This document shows positions 1 to 5,599 of a stretch of 6,057 nt of DNA, piece by piece; position 1 is the first letter of the stretch, and each line of letters opens with the position of its first letter. The position numbers were made by a program, and so were the translations under genes. Source of the stretch: Acidobacteriota bacterium (GTDB lineage Bacteria; Acidobacteriota; Terriglobia; 20CM-2-55-15); contig QHXD01000568.1 of assembly GCA_003223895.1 (NCBI GenBank), positions 1 through 6,057 of the forward strand, written 5' to 3'. The notes beneath the pieces were generated by a model. It did no database searches and was not told the origin of the DNA. It was given only the letters and a program-made list of their open reading frames with translations.

Positions 1-32
1 TTCGGGCAATAACGTGGCGCAAAAATAACATG

Positions 33-70
33 GAATGAATTGCCGGAACAGCGTATTGAAACTGCCCTCC
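33..70 (+). repeat. Direct repeat unit, copy A
   Basis: This stretch and 207-243 are imperfect direct repeats. Both begin gaatgaattg, share agcgt and ttgaaact in the middle, and end ccctcc, with about 31 of 37 aligned positions identical and one 1-nt gap. The 207-243 copy forms part of the left arm of the palindromic element that holds the IS110 insertion. This copy is therefore probably a remnant of a second, overlapping element of the same family. No coding potential is visible here. Confidence 0.6.
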
Positions 71-90
71 ACTGTAGCGGCGGTCTATGA
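71..90 (+). repeat. Left copy of 20-bp inverted repeat bracketing the repeat/IS block
   Basis: The 20 bases starting actgtagcgg match the reverse complement of 2115-2134 at 19 of 20 positions. The two copies face each other across the whole repeat/IS block. Inside the left copy, 78-85 and 89-96 form a perfect 8-bp hairpin (cggcggtc / gaccgccg) with a 3-nt loop. On the right the 20-mer lies next to the 19-bp repeat of the palindromic arm. On the left the two are separated by 91-201. This may be an outer part of the palindromic element or an independent short dispersed repeat. Confidence 0.6.
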
Positions 91-201
91 CCGCCGAAAA
101 ACCGGCGCTCATAGAAGACTGGCATGAGCCGCGGCTCAAAGTGAAAGATGAAAGTAACCGCCGACCGGATCTAAAAGACTTACGGCGTCACTTCCGTTAC
201 A
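91..201. other. Non-coding spacer interrupting the left repeat arm
   Basis: No convincing reading frame is present. It contains a perfect 14-bp palindrome at 125-138 (tgagccgcggctca). It also separates two repeat segments that are contiguous on the right side (2095-2134), so it looks like a small insertion or rearrangement in the left arm. I cannot name its origin. Confidence 0.4.
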
Positions 202-446
202 GGTGTGAATGAATTGGCAGTTAAGCGTTTGAAACTCCCCTCCTAAGTTAAGTTAGGAGGGGTGCCTGCGAGGCCATCAAATTCCGGAAAAGGCCGAGCA
301 GGCGGGGTGGTTCCAAAGCTTCTGTTTGCAGGGTTTTGCTGGGGAACCACCCCGTCTGCGCCATACTTCGGTGGCTTCGCGGCATTTCTTGATGGCGCAG
401 CCACCCCTCCTAACTCCTGAGGAACTCCCCGTTCCCATTGCCCCTT

Positions 447-1817
447 CTAAGGAGTCGCGGGAGAGAGGACCAGTTGAAATCCAAATTGTTTCGCCTTTCG
501 GGCCAGATTCTTCACGACTCTTTCTTTGTATTGCCGCTCGTAGGCTTCCTCCCCGATATCCACGTAGTCTTTGCCGAACTTCAGCAAACGATAGATCAAC
601 AAGGCGAGCTTGTGAGCCGTGGCCACGATTCCTTTTTGCGGGCCTAGGCGCGAACACATCCGTCGGCAGAATGCTCCCAGAGCACTTTTACTGTTGATTA
701 GGCTTTGGGCGCATATGCACAGCAGCTCGCGAACTCGATTCGCCGATTTGCGAGTCTGGCGTTGAAAAATCTTACCCCCGGTGATCTTGTTATTGGGACA
801 CACCGTCAGCCACGACGCAAAGTGCTTCTCGGTCTTCCATGGACTCATGTCGGCGCCAATCTCGGACAAGATCGTCAGTGCCGCGGATTCGCTAATGCTG
901 TCGATCTGAGTTAGATCCACACCCGAGATGCGATAGGCCTCATGGCGACAATCGAAACCCGGCGCGTTTCGTCGTTTCTTCTTCTTCTCTCTTGCCGGTT
1001 TGAGCGGTTGGGCTTGGATGTTGATCTTCGACTCTAGAGTCCTTAGATATCCGGCAATTTGCTGATCGCAATCCGAGATCTTCTGCTGATACACATCAAA
1101 CAGCTCCACGGCTTGCTTTAACGCAAACACGTGCTCGGGCCGATAGTTTCCTTCCAGCGCCTTGGCGATGGTCTCTTCATCGCTCTTGGTTCGCACGTCT
1201 CTCAATCCCGCCAGTCGCTTCGGATCGCGTTCCCCTTTCAGGATGTCGCGAATAATCCGCATTCCCGTTGTTCCCGTCACATCCGATAGGACATGCGCCA
1301 GTTGAAGATTCATCTGCGTTAGCGCCTTCTGCATGTGCTGAATATGGGTCGCCGCAGAGTCGATCAACATCTGCCGCTGTCGTAGATACGAACGCAACAC
1401 CCCGATCTCGGCCGACGGCTGAAACGATCCCGCCAACAGCCCATAGGTGTGCAGCGTTCGCAGCCACTGACAGTCCAGCATATCCGTTTTGCGTCCCGAC
1501 ACATTTTTGGCGTACCTTGCATTCACCAGCAGGACATCGATGCCCCGCTCCTCTAAAACCTGAAACACCGGAATCCAGTAAACTCCCGTCGACTCCATCG
1601 CCACCGTTTCGATCCCGCACCGCTTCAACCAATCCGCCATCGCGTATAAATCTCGTGTGAATGCCCCATATTGTTGTACCGGCTCTGCATCTCGATCCGG
1701 CGGTACCGACACCCACATCTCGGTGGCGCCCACATCGATTCCACCAGCATTGCGGTTGATCGGCGGCATATCCTCTCTCACCTGAATCCACTTTTGCTTT
1801 TTCTTCCCCTTCGTCAT
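447..1817 (-). CDS. IS110-family transposase (DEDD recombinase)
   Basis: The 456-aa protein cuts and rejoins DNA for IS110 transposition, guided by the element's bridge RNA. The N-terminal RuvC-like domain shows the DEDD residues: Asp28 in GGIDVG, Glu75 in MESTGVYW, and Asp112 and Asp115 in GRKTDMLD. A middle, partly coiled region (about 140-270) is followed by a basic stretch, REKKKKRR (276-283). The C-terminal Transposase_20 domain (about 295-415) has a helix-hairpin-helix-like segment ISGVDLTQIDSISESAALTI, then ASWLTVCPNNKITGGK. In this last motif the residue before GG, normally the catalytic Ser, is Thr346. The start at 1817 is chosen because AAGGTGG lies 9 nt upstream and the N-terminus MTKGKKKQKWIQVREDMPPI resembles relatives. 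The open frame continues to 2060, but that stretch is the structured IS end. The TAG stop is about 31 bp from the IS end. No frameshift is seen, and whether it is active is uncertain because of Thr346. Confidence 0.95.
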   Translation of the reverse strand: MTKGKKKQKWIQVREDMPPINRNAGGIDVGATEMWVSVPPDRDAEPVQQYGAFTRDLYAMADWLKRCGIETVAMESTGVYWIPVFQVLEERGIDVLLVNARYAKNVSGRKTDMLDCQWLRTLHTYGLLAGSFQPSAEIGVLRSYLRQRQMLIDSAATHIQHMQKALTQMNLQLAHVLSDVTGTTGMRIIRDILKGERDPKRLAGLRDVRTKSDEETIAKALEGNYRPEHVFALKQAVELFDVYQQKISDCDQQIAGYLRTLESKINIQAQPLKPAREKKKKRRNAPGFDCRHEAYRISGVDLTQIDSISESAALTILSEIGADMSPWKTEKHFASWLTVCPNNKITGGKIFQRQTRKSANRVRELLCICAQSLINSKSALGAFCRRMCSRLGPQKGIVATAHKLALLIYRLLKFGKDYVDIGEEAYERQYKERVVKNLARKAKQFGFQLVLSPATP

Positions 1818-1826
1818 ACGATCACA

Positions 1827-1833
1827 CCACCTT
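1827..1833 (-). promoter_or_regulatory. Ribosome binding site of the transposase
   Basis: The minus strand reads AAGGTGG, 9 nt before the ATG at 1817. It decides the start, because the same frame is open for another 81 codons upstream through the structured IS end. It lies 10-15 nt downstream of one strand of the predicted 13-bp helix (1843-1855), so RNA folding could affect its access. Confidence 0.6.
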
Positions 1834-1842
1834 TTTTGAAGT

Positions 1843-2020
1843 GATGTGCTTCGGGCCGGGGGCGATATATTGGAAATCTCCTGGACGGGAGGCTCGGCCT
1901 CACCAATGAATCTGTCGCCTACCGCCGGGACCACGCTTAGGGTCGGGCATCTAGCACCAAGTTGTATTCGGTCTGAGCTTCCCGAAGCACATCCCGTTTT
2001 TGCACTAACCCATGCTTCGG
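1843..2020 (-). ncRNA. Candidate IS110 bridge RNA region
   Basis: IS110-group elements transcribe a structured bridge RNA, of about 180 nt in IS621, from the non-coding end upstream of the transposase. Here that end is 1818-2073. On the minus strand a 13-bp perfect helix joins 1981-1993 with 1843-1855 (gatgtgcttcggg / cccgaagcacatc). Inside it is a stem-loop closed by attgg/ccaat (1903-1907 with 1869-1873), which contains a small hairpin of gaggc/gcctc at 1889-1901. Another short stem of gacc/ggtc lies near 1929-1944. A further 8-bp hairpin pairs 2013-2020 with 1982-1989 and competes with the long helix. The 5' and 3' ends of the RNA and the guide loops cannot be fixed by eye. The location follows from family knowledge, the helices are seen, and the function is inferred. 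Confidence 0.5.
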
Positions 2021-2051
2021 CGCCAAGTAATAAGTTCCTCTCCCGAAACTG

Positions 2052-2064
2052 GACCGTCACGGTC
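2052..2064. repeat. Small perfect hairpin near the IS 5' end
   Basis: gaccg (2052-2056) and cggtc (2060-2064) are complementary around a 3-nt loop, about 10 bp inside the predicted transposase-upstream end of the IS. It could be part of the end recognised during donor pairing or a 5' stem-loop of the bridge RNA. No direct evidence separates these possibilities. Confidence 0.35.
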
Positions 2065-2114
2065 TTATGCGCTTAGGAGGGGAATCCTCGCGTCCTGGCA
2101 ATTCATTCACACCT

Positions 2115-2134
2115 TCATAGAGCGCCGCTACAGT
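2115..2134 (-). repeat. Right copy of 20-bp inverted repeat
   Basis: This segment is the reverse complement of 71-90 with one mismatch. It directly follows the 19-bp arm at 2095-2113. The stop codon of the neighbouring methyltransferase gene begins only 5 bp further on, so the repeat block abuts that gene's 3' end without entering it. Confidence 0.6.
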
Positions 2135-2139
2135 AAGAG

Positions 2140-2913
2140 CTATCGCGCGCTTTCGTCCAATGCGACATCCCGCGATTTAGCCTTGCCGAGACGAACGGGA
2201 AACAGCATTGGTGTCTGCCGCTTATAGCTGACGTATCTGTTTCCATAGAACCGAATCAGGTCACGCTCCTCGAATTGAATAGCCACCAGAATGTAGCCGG
2301 TCGTAGCGAGGGCAAAGACCAGATGGGCGGCCGTCATCGTCGGCGTCCCCCAGAAGACCATGAGCCAGCCCAGATATAAAGGATGCCGGACATACCGATA
2401 CGGCCCCGGCGTTCTGAAGCCAATCGCCGCGTACGGTTTGCCAAGCAGATGGAGAAAGACCTGCCTGAGGCCGAATAGATCGAAGTGATTGATGAGGAAC
2501 GTGCTCACCAGTACCGTGACCCATCCTGCCGCGAACACCGCATAAAGCGCAATCCGGTTCGCCGGGTGCTCGACATTCCAGACGTTGCCCCCGATCGGCT
2601 GCCATTGCCAGAACATGAGCAAAAGCAAAAGGCTGGAAAACAGCACATACGTGCTGCGCTCCGCAGGTTCAGGGACCACGCGGGTCCAGGCGCGTTTGAA
2701 CCATTGCCGCGCCATGACGCTGTGCTGAATTGCAAACAATCCAAGCAGCGCGGCGTCGATAAGCAACGCCTCGAGAAGCGGACCCTGCCTGCCCGAATCG
2801 ATTGACTTGGGAACAGCCACATTGCCAATGAAGCCAATCGCATACAGAAAAGTTCCGAAAAAAATCAGGTAGCAAACTACCCCGTAGACAAAAACTGTGA
2901 TTCGACCGACCAT
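2140..2913 (-). CDS. mddA: Methanethiol S-methyltransferase (MddA-like)
   Basis: The 257-aa integral membrane protein belongs to the NnrU / isoprenylcysteine methyltransferase-like superfamily and most resembles MddA. MddA transfers a methyl group from S-adenosylmethionine to methanethiol, giving dimethyl sulfide. Hydrophobic segments lie at about 5-28, 48-65, 88-104, 121-142, 179-190 and 195-213. The C-terminal signature of the superfamily is present: TPGPYRYVRHPLY (168-180) and FEERDL (214-219), thought to bind the cofactor and substrate. SINHFDLFGLRQ-like sequence (INHFDLFGLRQ, 141-151) also fits MddA. The start at 2913 has AAAGGAG 6 nt upstream. The frame runs on to 3063 but would add 50 residues without membrane or family character and would overlap the divergent gene. 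The gene looks intact. It is divergent from the regulator upstream and its 3' end touches the repeat block. Membership in the superfamily is sure; methanethiol as substrate is inferred from likeness. Confidence 0.85.
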   Translation of the reverse strand: MVGRITVFVYGVVCYLIFFGTFLYAIGFIGNVAVPKSIDSGRQGPLLEALLIDAALLGLFAIQHSVMARQWFKRAWTRVVPEPAERSTYVLFSSLLLLLMFWQWQPIGGNVWNVEHPANRIALYAVFAAGWVTVLVSTFLINHFDLFGLRQVFLHLLGKPYAAIGFRTPGPYRYVRHPLYLGWLMVFWGTPTMTAAHLVFALATTGYILVAIQFEERDLIRFYGNRYVSYKRQTPMLFPVRLGKAKSRDVALDESAR

Positions 2914-2999
2914 AAGATGCTCCTTTCGTTTGTGAAGCGCTATGATCGCGCTCCGCGGCGGCCTGGGTAACGAAGGAGCGGCGAAAAAAGGCCAAAGAA
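2914..2999. promoter_or_regulatory. Divergent intergenic region between mddA and the regulator
   Basis: These 86 bases should hold the promoters of both divergent genes. No good -35/-10 pair stands out on either strand. A small inverted repeat agcgc/gcgct (2936-2940, 2948-2952; 7-nt spacer) is the only dyad noticed, and it is short enough to be chance. Shared control is inferred from arrangement only. Confidence 0.35.
2920..2926 (-). promoter_or_regulatory. Ribosome binding site of mddA
   Basis: AAAGGAG on the minus strand, 6 nt before the ATG at 2913, fixes the start and rules against the longer open frame reaching 3063. Confidence 0.8.
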
Positions 3000-3591
3000 A
3001 TGCCCTCACACCTATACTTTCAGCGGCTTTGTTGTAGATCTGGACCGCGCGTGCCTGCTGCATTCAGGGGAGGAAGTCGAACTCCGGCCAAAGGTATTCG
3101 AAGCCCTCAAGTACCTCGTTGAGAACAATAATCGGCTGGTCACCAAAGAGGAGTTGATCAAAGCAGTCTGGCCGGACTCGTTCGTCACGGATGATTCCCT
3201 GGTGCAGTGCCTGGTGGAGATCCGGCGCGCCCTCGGAGACGAGGCGCAAGCGTGCATCAAGACGGTACCCCGGCGTGGCTATATTTTTACGGCCGGGGTG
3301 AACCAGGCCGGCCTCGAAGAACCTCAAGCGAAGAAGGCCAAAAGCACGACGACTGTCGCCTTGATAGCGCTTGCCGGCGGAGCACTCGCCGGCTTCCTTT
3401 TCTTCAAGCTTGTGACAACACCGCCCGCTTCGCCGTTGACGGACAAAGACACTGTGCTGATTGCGGATTTCGTCAATACCACCGGCGATGAAGTTTTTGA
3501 CGGCACGCTCAAGCAGGCGCTCGCAGTCCAGCTGGGCCAGGCTCCTCTCTTAAACATCTTTTCCCAAGAACGGATTCGGGAAGCCAGATGA
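3000..3591 (+). pseudogene. N-terminal part of a broken winged-helix/TPR membrane regulator
   Basis: The frame encodes an OmpR/CadC-type winged helix (Trans_reg_C) from FVVDLDRACLL through ELRPKVFEALKYLVENN, EELIKAVWPDSFVTDDSL, VEIRRALGDEA and KTVPRRGYIF. A basic linker follows, then one membrane helix (VALIALAGGALAGFLFF) and an outer domain starting DTVLIADFVNTTGDEVFDGTLKQAL. This layout suits a ToxR/CadC-like one-component regulator, common in Acidobacteria. Two faults are seen. First, the frame with the winged helix is open from 2971 but has no ATG, GTG or TTG until TTG 3154, inside the domain. The natural ATG at 3000 is one frame off, so a small indel between about 3003 and 3030 is likely. 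Second, the frame ends at TGA 3589-3591 just after SQERIREA, where relatives continue into a segment resembling LRYMGRSPDERVTRE. Only PDERVTRE survives, in another frame. The first break could be a sequence error; the second looks like a real deletion of about 20-25 bases. Confidence 0.75.
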
Positions 3592-3595
3592 GCGA

Positions 3596-5281
3596 GTGAC
3601 CAGAGAGGTCGCGCGGGAAATCGCGCAGCGGCACGGCATCAAGGCGTTGCTTACGGGTTCAATTTCACTCCTTGGCAGCCATTACGTCATCAATCTGGAA
3701 GCAGTAAATGCCCAAAATGGCGACACCATCGCCCGCGAGCAGGCTGAACCCGAAAGCAGGGAACAGGTTCTGCGCAAGCTTGGCGAAGCAGCGTCGAAAC
3801 TTCGGGAGAGACTGGGCGAGTCATTGAGTTCGATCGAGAAATATGACACTCCAATTGAGCAGGCCACCACTGGGTCCCTGGAGGCGCTTAAAGCGTTCTC
3901 TCTCGGCAGAGAGCGTCAATTCAGCGGCAAGTACTTTGAAGCGATCCCGTTTTACAAGCGGGCGGTAGAGCTGGATCCCAATTTCGCGATCGCTTACGCC
4001 GCGTTGGCAATCGCGTCCGCTACTACTCAAGAGTACGATCTCGCCGCTCAATACTCCCAAAAAGCATTTGATCTCCGGAAAAGGACCAGCGAGCGCGAGA
4101 GATTCTATATCTCTGCGCGCTACTACATGGACGTGCTATGGGATAGCGATAAGACCATCGAGGTTCAGGAACTGTGGAAGCAAACGTATCCGCGAGACTT
4201 CATTCCGCGCACGAATCTGGCTGTTCGCTACTGCGCGATCGGACAATTTGAAAAAGCCCTCCAGGAAGCCCGCGAAGCTGTCCGTCTGAATCCGGATGCC
4301 GGCGTCGCATACGCCGGCGTGGCGCTATCCTCTATATGTCTCAATCGCTACGACGATGCGAAGGCAGCTATCGAACAGGCGCTTTCGCGCAAGCTGGAGC
4401 CTCCTCAATACCGCTACATGCTCTATTCGATTGCGTTTCTCAAGGGAGACACGGCAGCAATGCAGCAGAACATTGACCGCGTTGCCGGAACTCCTGTTGA
4501 AGCAGGAATGCTGGCGGCTCAATCCGTGACAGCAGCGTCTTCCGGACAATTGGTCAGAGCACGGGAACTCACACGCCGGGCCGTTGATTTGGCCCTGCGT
4601 CTTGGCCTGAAAGAAAGTGCTTCTCAGTATTCTGCAGGAGACGCGTTGTGGGAAGCGGCATTCGGTAATTGCCGTGAGGCTAAAACTACTGCAGCCAGGG
4701 CACTCGCAATTCAGCGAGGCCGGAATGCTTTGAACTGGACCGCTCTCGCTGTGGCGCTCTGCGGCGAGTCGAACCACGCGCAATCGCTTGTTGATGAAAT
4801 GCTTAAACGATTCCCTCAGGGTAGTTTTTCCACAGCCTACTGGGTGCCGATGACCCGCGCTGCCCTTGAAATGCATCGCAACAATCCTGCTGGCGCGGTT
4901 CAACTGTTGCAGGCGTCCAGCCGCGGCGAGACCGGGACGAATGCTTCCTTATGGCCCGCTTACCTGCGGGGCCTCGCATATCTCAGCCAGGGGGCCGGAA
5001 ACCAGGCCATCGGCGAGTTCCAAAAACTCCCGGATCACAAGGGTGTGCTTGGCCTTGCTCCTGGTGATTTCACTCCCGTCGGATATTCGTTATATCCACT
5101 CGCGCACCTGGGGCTTGCGCAAGCGGCCGCGATCAGCGGCGACACAGCCAGAAGCCGTAAGGCGTACGAGGACTTTTTGGCGTTGTGGAAAGACGCCGAC
5201 CCGGATATTCCAATCCTTCGGCGCGCAAAAGAGGAGTATCAAAGACTGAGTTCGGAAATTCACCATGCCGAAATTCAGTGA
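3596..5281 (+). CDS. C-terminal TPR part of the broken winged-helix regulator
   Basis: This 561-aa frame continues the outer domain of the preceding fragment: VAREIAQRHGIKALLTGSIS, then VINLEAVNAQNGDTIAREQ. Tetratricopeptide repeats follow at about 96-129 (ALKAFSLGRERQFSGKYFEA, then YKRAVELDPN), 130-163, 203-236 (FEKALQEAREAVRLNPDA) and 237-270, with more degenerate helical repeats towards the C-terminus. TPRs bind proteins or peptides. In the intact family this part is joined to the winged helix and membrane helix and would sense or scaffold outside the inner membrane. Here it begins at GTG 3596, 5 nt after the upstream stop, with no strong binding site. It could be expressed by translational coupling or not at all. 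In-frame codons just upstream (PDER) show the ancestral reading frame began earlier. The body is long and free of stops, so the break is probably recent. Without the membrane helix the product would stay in the cytoplasm. Confidence 0.8.
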   Translation: MTREVAREIAQRHGIKALLTGSISLLGSHYVINLEAVNAQNGDTIAREQAEPESREQVLRKLGEAASKLRERLGESLSSIEKYDTPIEQATTGSLEALKAFSLGRERQFSGKYFEAIPFYKRAVELDPNFAIAYAALAIASATTQEYDLAAQYSQKAFDLRKRTSERERFYISARYYMDVLWDSDKTIEVQELWKQTYPRDFIPRTNLAVRYCAIGQFEKALQEAREAVRLNPDAGVAYAGVALSSICLNRYDDAKAAIEQALSRKLEPPQYRYMLYSIAFLKGDTAAMQQNIDRVAGTPVEAGMLAAQSVTAASSGQLVRARELTRRAVDLALRLGLKESASQYSAGDALWEAAFGNCREAKTTAARALAIQRGRNALNWTALAVALCGESNHAQSLVDEMLKRFPQGSFSTAYWVPMTRAALEMHRNNPAGAVQLLQASSRGETGTNASLWPAYLRGLAYLSQGAGNQAIGEFQKLPDHKGVLGLAPGDFTPVGYSLYPLAHLGLAQAAAISGDTARSRKAYEDFLALWKDADPDIPILRRAKEEYQRLSSEIHHAEIQ

Positions 5282-5297
5282 TTGATTGAGAAGTTCC

Positions 5298-5307
5298 CCC
5301 CTCCTAA
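5298..5307 (+). repeat. Extra cccctcctaa motif left of palindromic copy 2
   Basis: This 10-mer is identical to 237-246 and 404-413 in copy 1 and lies 7 bp before copy 2, which itself uses the variant cccctcctt. It has no partner on the right side of copy 2. It may be a remnant of an outer layer or of an older copy. Confidence 0.45.
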
Positions 5308-5314
5308 CAGGTTG

Positions 5315-5590
5315 CGGAAAAACGTTTGAATTCGCCGAGTGTATTCCCCTCCTTACGAAGCCTTACGAAGGAGGGGTGGCCGTGCCATCAAGAAAAAGGA
5401 TCCGTTCCGAAATGGCGCGGCCGGGGTGGTCGCTCACAAGTTACGTTGCGAAATCCGTTTTGAAACATAGTGCGTGAGCGACCACCCCGTCTGCGCCTTC
5501 AAACGTGGCTTCGCAGCATTTTCTTAACGGCGCAGCCACACCTCCTTCATAAGGAGGGGAATACACTCGGCGAATTCAAACGTTGTTCCG
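5315..5590. repeat. Long palindromic (MITE-like) repeat, copy 2
   Basis: The outer arms 5315-5355 and 5550-5590 are reverse complements over 41 bp with a single mismatch (5320/5585). Within them a second imperfect palindrome runs 5368-5547. Its core 5423-5437 pairs perfectly over 15 bp with 5474-5488 around a 36-nt loop. The segment aaggagggg (5368-5376) can pair with cccctcctt upstream (5346-5354) or with the cctcctt at 5541-5547, and that in turn with aaggagg at 5551-5557. The DNA or RNA could thus form a cruciform with three branches. The right half matches copy 1 (343-413), sharing ggcgcagacggggtggt and tgcgaagccac-like stretches on the minus strand. It lies between the converging ends of the TPR gene (34 bp away) and the amidohydrolase gene (10 bp away), so transcripts from both sides would enter it and it may act as a two-way terminator. 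No target duplication is evident. Confidence 0.85.
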
Positions 5591-5599
5591 AAAGGGAAG

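Larger units (their letters stand above)
414..2073 (-). mobile_element. IS110-family insertion sequence
   Basis: The element carries one transposase gene with a very short 3' end (about 31 bp after the stop) and a long non-coding 5' end (about 256 bp before the start). This layout is typical of IS110-group elements, which encode a bridge RNA in the end upstream of the transposase. The ends were inferred from the interrupted palindromic repeat. A CT dinucleotide occurs at 414-415 and again at 2072-2073. Removing one CT and everything between leaves arms cccctcctaa and ttaggagggg around a single c, a perfect inverted repeat. No terminal inverted repeats or longer target duplication are seen, as expected for IS110. 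The exact ends could be off by a few bases. Confidence 0.8.
202..2113. repeat. Long palindromic (MITE-like) repeat, copy 1, split by IS110
   Basis: The outer arms are 202-220 and 2095-2113, which are reverse complements at 18 of 19 positions. Inside them lie cccctcctaag at 237-247 and its exact complement cttaggagggg at 2072-2082. The inner palindrome spans 253-413. Its ends ttaggagggg (253-262) and cccctcctaa (404-413) are complementary, and its core 304-314 pairs perfectly with 343-353 around a 28-nt loop, extending to 298/359 with one G-T pair. The segment 253-262 can also pair with 237-246, a 10-bp hairpin with a 6-nt loop, so the DNA could fold as a multi-branched cruciform. The right half of the core closely resembles that of the element at 5315-5590, so this is a dispersed family. 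The IS at about 414-2073 lies between the inner palindrome and the right arm. No protein is encoded by the repeat itself, and its mobilising enzyme is unknown. Confidence 0.75.

Noticed and set aside
237..413. CRISPR array or CRISPR-like repeats
   Set aside because: The repeated short motifs are complementary arms of palindromes, not regularly spaced direct repeats with unique spacers.
1177..1791. Long open frame inside the transposase, other minus-strand frame
   Set aside because: It is a shadow of the transposase gene with no recognisable domain. Open frames antisense to or overlapping the other genes were set aside for the same reason.
447..1817. IS1111-type element with subterminal inverted repeats
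   Set aside because: The long non-coding end is upstream of the transposase and the downstream end is about 31 bp, which fits the IS110 group rather than IS1111.
1818..2060. N-terminal extension of the transposase up to 2060
   Set aside because: The extra 81 codons show no family similarity and cover the structured IS end. The ATG at 1817 has a ribosome site and a family-like N-terminus.
414..2073. Promoter formed at the IS circle junction (cataag as -10)
   Set aside because: The -10 match is only 4 of 6 and no acceptable -35 lies 17 bp upstream across the joined ends.
2936..2952. agcgc/gcgct dyad as an operator
   Set aside because: Five-base arms are expected by chance in GC-rich DNA, and no second copy supports it.
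2914..3063. Longer mddA start at 3063
   Set aside because: The ATG at 2913 has an AAAGGAG 6 nt upstream and begins the first membrane segment. The extension overlaps the start of the divergent regulator.
5286..5477. Small open frame across palindromic copy 2
   Set aside because: It lies within a palindromic repeat, has no binding site and encodes no recognisable protein.
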